From positions 3,369 through 11,587 of the forward strand of contig PMMJ01000236.1 in NCBI GenBank assembly GCA_003162255.1: DNA of 8,219 bases, written 5' to 3'. Below the pieces are notes generated by a model that saw nothing but the letters and a program-made list of their open reading frames with translations, did not search any database and was not told the DNA's origin. Position 1 is the first letter of the stretch. The number at the start of each line of letters is the position of its first letter. The position numbers were made by a program, and so were the translations under genes. The DNA is from Acidobacteriaceae bacterium (GTDB taxonomy: Bacteria; Acidobacteriota; Terriglobia; Terriglobales; Acidobacteriaceae). Below, in pieces: positions 5,717 through 8,219 of this stretch.

Positions 5717-6160
5717 ATGCTTAAGCTCCCTCAACCCGCCTACATCGCCCTTCGTCAACACGGGGAGGAAACCTATCCCTACGAGTGCTGTGGCGTGCTG
5801 CTCGGGCAGTTCGACGACGGCGCCGAGGCCGGATCAAAGACGGTCTCGCGCGTCGCCCGCTGCGGCAACACGCGCGAGGACTCGCCCCACAACCGCTACA
5901 ATATCGATCCCAGGGACCTGATCCGCATTCAGCGCGAAGGCCGCGAGCGTGGCGAGGATATCGTCGGCTTCTATCACTCCCATCCCGACAATCCCGCGCA
6001 ATGGTCGCCCACCGATCTCGCCGAAGCCCACTGGTTTGGCTGTTCCTACGTGATTACAAGCGTGGAGAAAGGCAAGGCTGTGCTGACGAATTCGTTCGAA
6101 CTGACGGGCAGCGACGAGACCGACAAGAAATTTGTGGACGAGACCACGGTAATTGTCTGA
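5717..6160 (+). CDS. mec: JAMM/MPN zinc metallopeptidase, Mec (CysO-cysteine peptidase) type
   Basis: The product has 147 residues. The complete JAMM zinc-protease signature is present: E23 in YPYECCGVLLG, then H87-S-H89-x7-S97-x2-D100 in HSHPDNPAQWSPTD. RYNIDPRDL (60-68) is the conserved strand-helix piece of this family. H87, H89 and D100 should bind zinc, with E23 as general base. The M. tuberculosis relative Mec (Rv1334) cuts cysteine from the C-terminus of CysO-Cys; relatives QbsD and HcyD remove C-terminal residues from pro-forms of sulfur carriers. Because the CysO here carries residues after its Gly-Gly, both jobs are plausible. There is no Shine-Dalgarno sequence at the ATG at 5717, but the N-terminus matches the family. 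It is cytoplasmic and flanked by hairpin repeats on both sides. Confidence 0.9.
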   Translation: MLKLPQPAYIALRQHGEETYPYECCGVLLGQFDDGAEAGSKTVSRVARCGNTREDSPHNRYNIDPRDLIRIQREGRERGEDIVGFYHSHPDNPAQWSPTDLAEAHWFGCSYVITSVEKGKAVLTNSFELTGSDETDKKFVDETTVIV

Positions 6161-6168
6161 CAATGTGG

Positions 6169-6188
6169 CGCGGGCGCCCTCGCCCGCG
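6169..6188. repeat. GC-rich hairpin right after mec, REP-like
   Basis: CGCGGGCG (6169-6176) and CGCCCGCG (6181-6188) form a perfect 8-bp stem with loop CCCT, starting 8 bases after the mec stop. The surrounding 'aatgtggcgcgggcg' wording resembles, from memory, a repeat common in intergenic DNA of Acidobacteria. No T-run follows, so it is probably a REP-type element or mRNA 3'-end stabiliser, not a classic terminator. An ATG at 6163 overlaps it and would add a repeat-derived RGRPRPRR stretch to the next protein, one reason for choosing the later start. Confidence 0.6.
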
Positions 6189-6204
6189 AAGAGCAGACAA
6201 GGCC

Positions 6205-6747
6205 ATGCGCGAGTTTCTCGGCGCGGTTCTAGCGTTGTCGCTGTGGGTGGGATTTTACGTGTGTGTCAACGCATTCTTCTCGTCAATCAAGAGCTCAGCT
6301 CTTCGCCAACAACCACGGGAGGACGGTGCAGCGCTGGAGTTCTTTCCGACCGCGCGAATGCAGTTCCTGATCAGATTAGTGCTGGCGCTCCTCGCTGCGT
6401 TCGGAGCTCTCCTTTCAATAGCGACGCACAAAGAAGGTGGGACTTTTTACGCCCTTCTGATCCCCGCGTCGGTTTTTCTTCTGATTTCCCTCGTCCGGCC
6501 TGTTTCAGTAGTGGTCGACGATCACGGCATTCGGCAGCGACGCTGGTTCCTTCCCGACAGGGAAATTAGGTGGCAAGACGTTGCCTCAGTCGCATACGGC
6601 ACGAACACAGGTACGACGTACGTTCTTTCCAAGAACGGAGGGCCCAAGATACGCTTCTCTATCTTTCTAGTCGGCCGGGCTCGCTTCAAGCACGAGATTC
6701 GGGCTCGTGCCCGCGATGTTGACATCTATTCTGAAGACGACGACTAG
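6205..6747 (+). CDS. Membrane protein with C-terminal bacterial PH-like domain
   Basis: The ATG at 6205 is preferred; the in-frame ATG at 6163 lies in the GC hairpin and would add a basic, repeat-coded lead. An AAGG sits close upstream (2 bases spacing), so the start is not firm. The 180-residue product has hydrophobic segments at about 5-25, 53-73 and 80-103, so probably three membrane helices. The soluble region 104-170 has the pattern of a bacterial PH-like (bPH) domain: VDDHGIRQRRWFLPDREIRW followed by QDVASVAYG and alternating strands. It ends in an acidic tail (YSEDDD). Such proteins are usually of unknown function. Nothing links it directly to cysteine synthesis except position. Its TAG stop overlaps the stop of the opposite-strand gene. 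Confidence 0.72.
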   Translation: MREFLGAVLALSLWVGFYVCVNAFFSSIKSSALRQQPREDGAALEFFPTARMQFLIRLVLALLAAFGALLSIATHKEGGTFYALLIPASVFLLISLVRPVSVVVDDHGIRQRRWFLPDREIRWQDVASVAYGTNTGTTYVLSKNGGPKIRFSIFLVGRARFKHEIRARARDVDIYSEDDD

Positions 6748-7163
6748 CCGCTCCTAAAGTAGCTCCGCACTCCGCTCCTCGTCATGCAGAACAACAGTAA
6801 CCCTGCGATCACAACTCCGACGGCTCCTTTCAGCGGCTCTCCCCTCAGGCCATTGACGATATCGCCCGCCGCGTTGATCGCGATGATTGTCGTTCCCAGA
6901 AGCCATCCCCAGTAGCGGCGCCGGAACCAGCCGACAGCCGCGGTACACAAGAGCGCCGAAAGTACCATGAATCCAAGCCCTGCGCTTTTGCCCATCGACA
7001 AGAGCTGAACGTGACCCGTTTTGTTCAACACCCAGAGCCCATCGAGCGTGGTCCCAGGGTTGAGCAGCGTAGCAGCGGCGTAGCCGGCCATGGTTGCGCC
7101 AAACAGGAAAAATACGCCAATCGGGACAAAGCTCCGCGGGCCTTTGTGTTCGTCAGTACCCAT
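6744..7163 (-). CDS. Four-helix membrane protein, function unknown
   Basis: The start is set at the ATG at 7163 because a strong Shine-Dalgarno sequence (GGGGAGG, complement of 7168-7174) stands 4 bases upstream. The longer frame to 7220 would add a Cys/Arg-rich stretch read through that site. The 139-residue product begins with a short hydrophilic lead (MGTDEHKGPRS). It then has four likely membrane helices at about 12-34, 59-80, 84-105 and 112-127, and a short basic C-terminus. The second half has a WFRRRYWGW loop and an INAAGDIVNG helix. I do not recognise a family. It is on the opposite strand to its neighbours, divides mec from cysO, and is divergent from cysO with an 87-base spacer. Confidence 0.72.
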   Translation of the reverse strand: MGTDEHKGPRSFVPIGVFFLFGATMAGYAAATLLNPGTTLDGLWVLNKTGHVQLLSMGKSAGLGFMVLSALLCTAAVGWFRRRYWGWLLGTTIIAINAAGDIVNGLRGEPLKGAVGVVIAGLLLFCMTRSGVRSYFRSG

Positions 7164-7167
7164 TTGT

Positions 7168-7174
7168 CCTCCCC
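7168..7174 (-). promoter_or_regulatory. Shine-Dalgarno sequence that fixes the start of the four-helix membrane protein
   Basis: On the minus strand this reads GGGGAGG, followed by ACAA and the ATG at 7163. It is one of the few strong ribosome binding sites in the window and argues against the longer upstream frame. Confidence 0.7.
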
Positions 7175-7250
7175 TGCTGCACGGGCGGGGACAGCACCGT
7201 CGCTCCGTTTCCACTTGCATCTTTCACCAGCACCATAGCATCTTCTTTAC

Positions 7251-7538
7251 ATGCCCCAGATACAGATTCCGTCTCCACTTCGCCAATACTCCGGAAAACA
7301 TGCCTCGGTCGATGTCCCTGGCAAAACCGTGGCCGAAGCCCTCGCTGGCCTGGTCGCGCTGCATCCTGACCTCAAGCGTCATCTCTATACCGAGGAAGGG
7401 AAGTTGCGCGCCTTCGTGAATGTTTACGTCAATGACGAAGATATGCGCTACCTGCAGAAAGAAGCCACGGCGCTTAACGACGGTGATACCATTTCCATCG
7501 TGCCGTCGATTGCCGGCGGCGGTTGGGTTATGATTTGA
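7251..7538 (+). CDS. cysO: ThiS/MoaD-family sulfur carrier, CysO type, with a C-terminal extension
   Basis: This 95-residue beta-grasp protein matches CysO of M. tuberculosis along its length as I recall that sequence: opening with IPSPLRQYSGK, a helix VAEALAGLVALHPDLK (27-42), the shared core LRAFVNVYVNDEDMRY (52-67), and a last strand DGDTISIVPSIAGG (77-90). Carriers of this type work by a C-terminal Gly-Gly that is adenylated by a MoeB/MoeZ enzyme and turned into a thiocarboxylate. Here the chain continues past G89-G90 with GWVMI before the TGA, so it appears to be a pro-protein needing proteolysis. The Mec-type peptidase in the locus is the natural candidate. No Shine-Dalgarno sequence precedes the ATG; a weak TAGCAT at 7236-7241 might be a -10. 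The activating enzyme follows 103 bases later on the same strand. Confidence 0.88.
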   Translation: MPQIQIPSPLRQYSGKHASVDVPGKTVAEALAGLVALHPDLKRHLYTEEGKLRAFVNVYVNDEDMRYLQKEATALNDGDTISIVPSIAGGGWVMI

Positions 7539-7540
7539 GC

Positions 7541-7606
7541 ATGACCTGCGAACCGACAAATCGCCGAATGTCCCGCCCCGCGCGCCGTTGTCGCCGCTGT
7601 CTCTAG
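7541..7606 (+). CDS. Possible short Cys/Arg-rich ORF between cysO and moeZ
   Basis: An ATG two bases after the cysO stop opens a 21-codon frame, MTCEPTNRRMSRPARRCRRC plus Leu, ending in TAG 35 bases before the next start. It has three Cys codons, two of them spaced as CRRC near the end. Cys-containing leader peptides precede sulfur genes in Actinobacteria, so this could report on cysteine supply. No Shine-Dalgarno sequence is clear and I see no attenuator hairpin after it. It may well be a chance frame. Confidence 0.2.
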   Translation: MTCEPTNRRMSRPARRCRRCL

Positions 7607-7641
7607 TTCGCCTTCGACCTGACTACAACTGAGAGGACCCT

Positions 7642-8219
7642 ATGGCCACCTTGACCGAAGCCAACCCCGAAGCCGTTTTAAGCAACGACGAAATCCTGCG
7701 CTACTCGCGCCATCTGATCATGCCCGAGGTGGGCATGGAAGGGCAGCAGAAGCTGAAGGCGGCGAAAGTTCTGTGCATTGGAGCGGGCGGCCTCGGTTCG
7801 CCGCTCGCACTCTACTTGACGGCCGCGGGCGTCGGCACGCTGGGCATCGTGGATTTCGACGTCGTCGATTACACCAATCTGCAGCGCCAGATCATCCACA
7901 CCACCAACGATGTCGGCCGCAAGAAGCTCGACTCCGCCGCCGACAAACTGACGGCGATCAATCCGTTCCTCAACCTGCGCACATTCGACATGAAACTGAC
8001 CAGCGCCAACGCGCTCGATTTGTTTCGCGAGTTCGACATCGTCGCCGACGGCACCGACAATTTTCCCACGCGCTATCTGGTGAACGACGCCTGCGTGCTG
8101 CTGGGCAAGCCCAACGTGTACGGGTCGATCTTTCGCTTCGAGGGCCAGGCCACCGTATTCGCCTATGAAGGCGGACCGTGCTACCGCTGCCTGTACCCCG
8201 AGCCGCCGCCTCCGGGCCT
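7642..8219 (+). CDS. moeZ: MoeB/MoeZ/ThiF-type sulfur-carrier adenylyltransferase (3' end outside window)
   Basis: The frame runs from the ATG at 7642 through the window end, giving 192 codons so far. GAGAGGA at 7631-7637 is a good Shine-Dalgarno sequence. The N-terminal helix EILRYSRHLIMPEVGMEGQQ (17-36) is typical. The ATP-binding loop is GAGGLGSP (47-54), followed by VDFDVVDYTNLQRQIIH (70-86) with its Asp and Arg nucleotide contacts. DGTDNFPTRYLVNDAC (136-151) carries the catalytic-region Asp and Asn. CYRC (180-183), followed by YPEPPPPG, is the first half of the structural zinc site. The enzyme adenylates the C-terminal Gly of a ThiS/MoaD-like carrier. MoeZ forms also carry a C-terminal rhodanese domain that delivers sulfur; that part would lie beyond the window, so MoeB versus MoeZ cannot be settled. 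Its partner is most likely the cysO product just upstream. Confidence 0.9.
   Translation, partial: MATLTEANPEAVLSNDEILRYSRHLIMPEVGMEGQQKLKAAKVLCIGAGGLGSPLALYLTAAGVGTLGIVDFDVVDYTNLQRQIIHTTNDVGRKKLDSAADKLTAINPFLNLRTFDMKLTSANALDLFREFDIVADGTDNFPTRYLVNDACVLLGKPNVYGSIFRFEGQATVFAYEGGPCYRCLYPEPPPPG

Noticed and set aside
5513..5761. Minus-strand frame of 82 codons across the cysM-mec gap
   Set aside because: Its middle is coded by the inverted repeat and gives the usual repeat-derived false protein; the rest is antisense to cysM and mec.
5785..6204. Upstream extension of the PH-domain membrane gene, in frame to an ATG at 5785
   Set aside because: It overlaps mec in another frame and is Arg-rich shadow sequence; the product makes sense only from about 6205.
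7773..8168. Plus-strand frame of 131 codons inside the activating-enzyme gene
   Set aside because: It is an Arg/His-rich +1-type shadow of the ThiF/MoeB frame, which has all family motifs.

Overview
The window is GC-rich bacterial chromosome with short secreted proteins, intergenic hairpin repeats and gene families that look most like Acidobacteriota (Terriglobia/Koribacter-like). That placement is an inference from protein style and repeat type, not from a marker gene. No tRNA, rRNA, CRISPR array or transposase was seen.

Left part (1-4433). An MDR-family quinone oxidoreductase (7-1011) is followed by a 447-base gap holding several inverted repeats, including a compact three-way-junction fold at 1241-1342. 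Next come a small secreted protein (1459-1860) with a UNCG-loop terminator, a minus-strand metallophosphoesterase (2004-2759) that appears to be read from a leaderless GTG, a small Tyr/His/Arg-rich secreted protein (2977-3249), an RNase HI-family protein (3350-3814) and a minus-strand conserved-looking hypothetical protein (3951-4433).

Right part (4607 to the end). This is the most interesting section: a cysteine synthase of CysM type, a JAMM/MPN metallopeptidase of the Mec type, a ThiS/MoaD-like sulfur carrier of the CysO type, and the start of a MoeB/MoeZ/ThiF-type activating enzyme cut by the window end. Together they match the protein-thiocarboxylate cysteine pathway known from Mycobacterium tuberculosis. 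In that pathway MoeZ adenylates and thiolates the CysO C-terminus, CysM joins the thiocarboxylate to a serine-derived PLP intermediate, and Mec releases cysteine from CysO-Cys.

Two things differ from the mycobacterial layout. First, the carrier does not end in Gly-Gly: five residues (GWVMI) follow the pair that aligns with the mycobacterial terminus, so it should be inactive until trimmed. The JAMM peptidase in the same locus is the obvious candidate, which would give it two jobs. Second, the locus is broken up by two kinds of repeat-like hairpins flanking mec and by two membrane-protein genes that converge on a shared CTAG stop.
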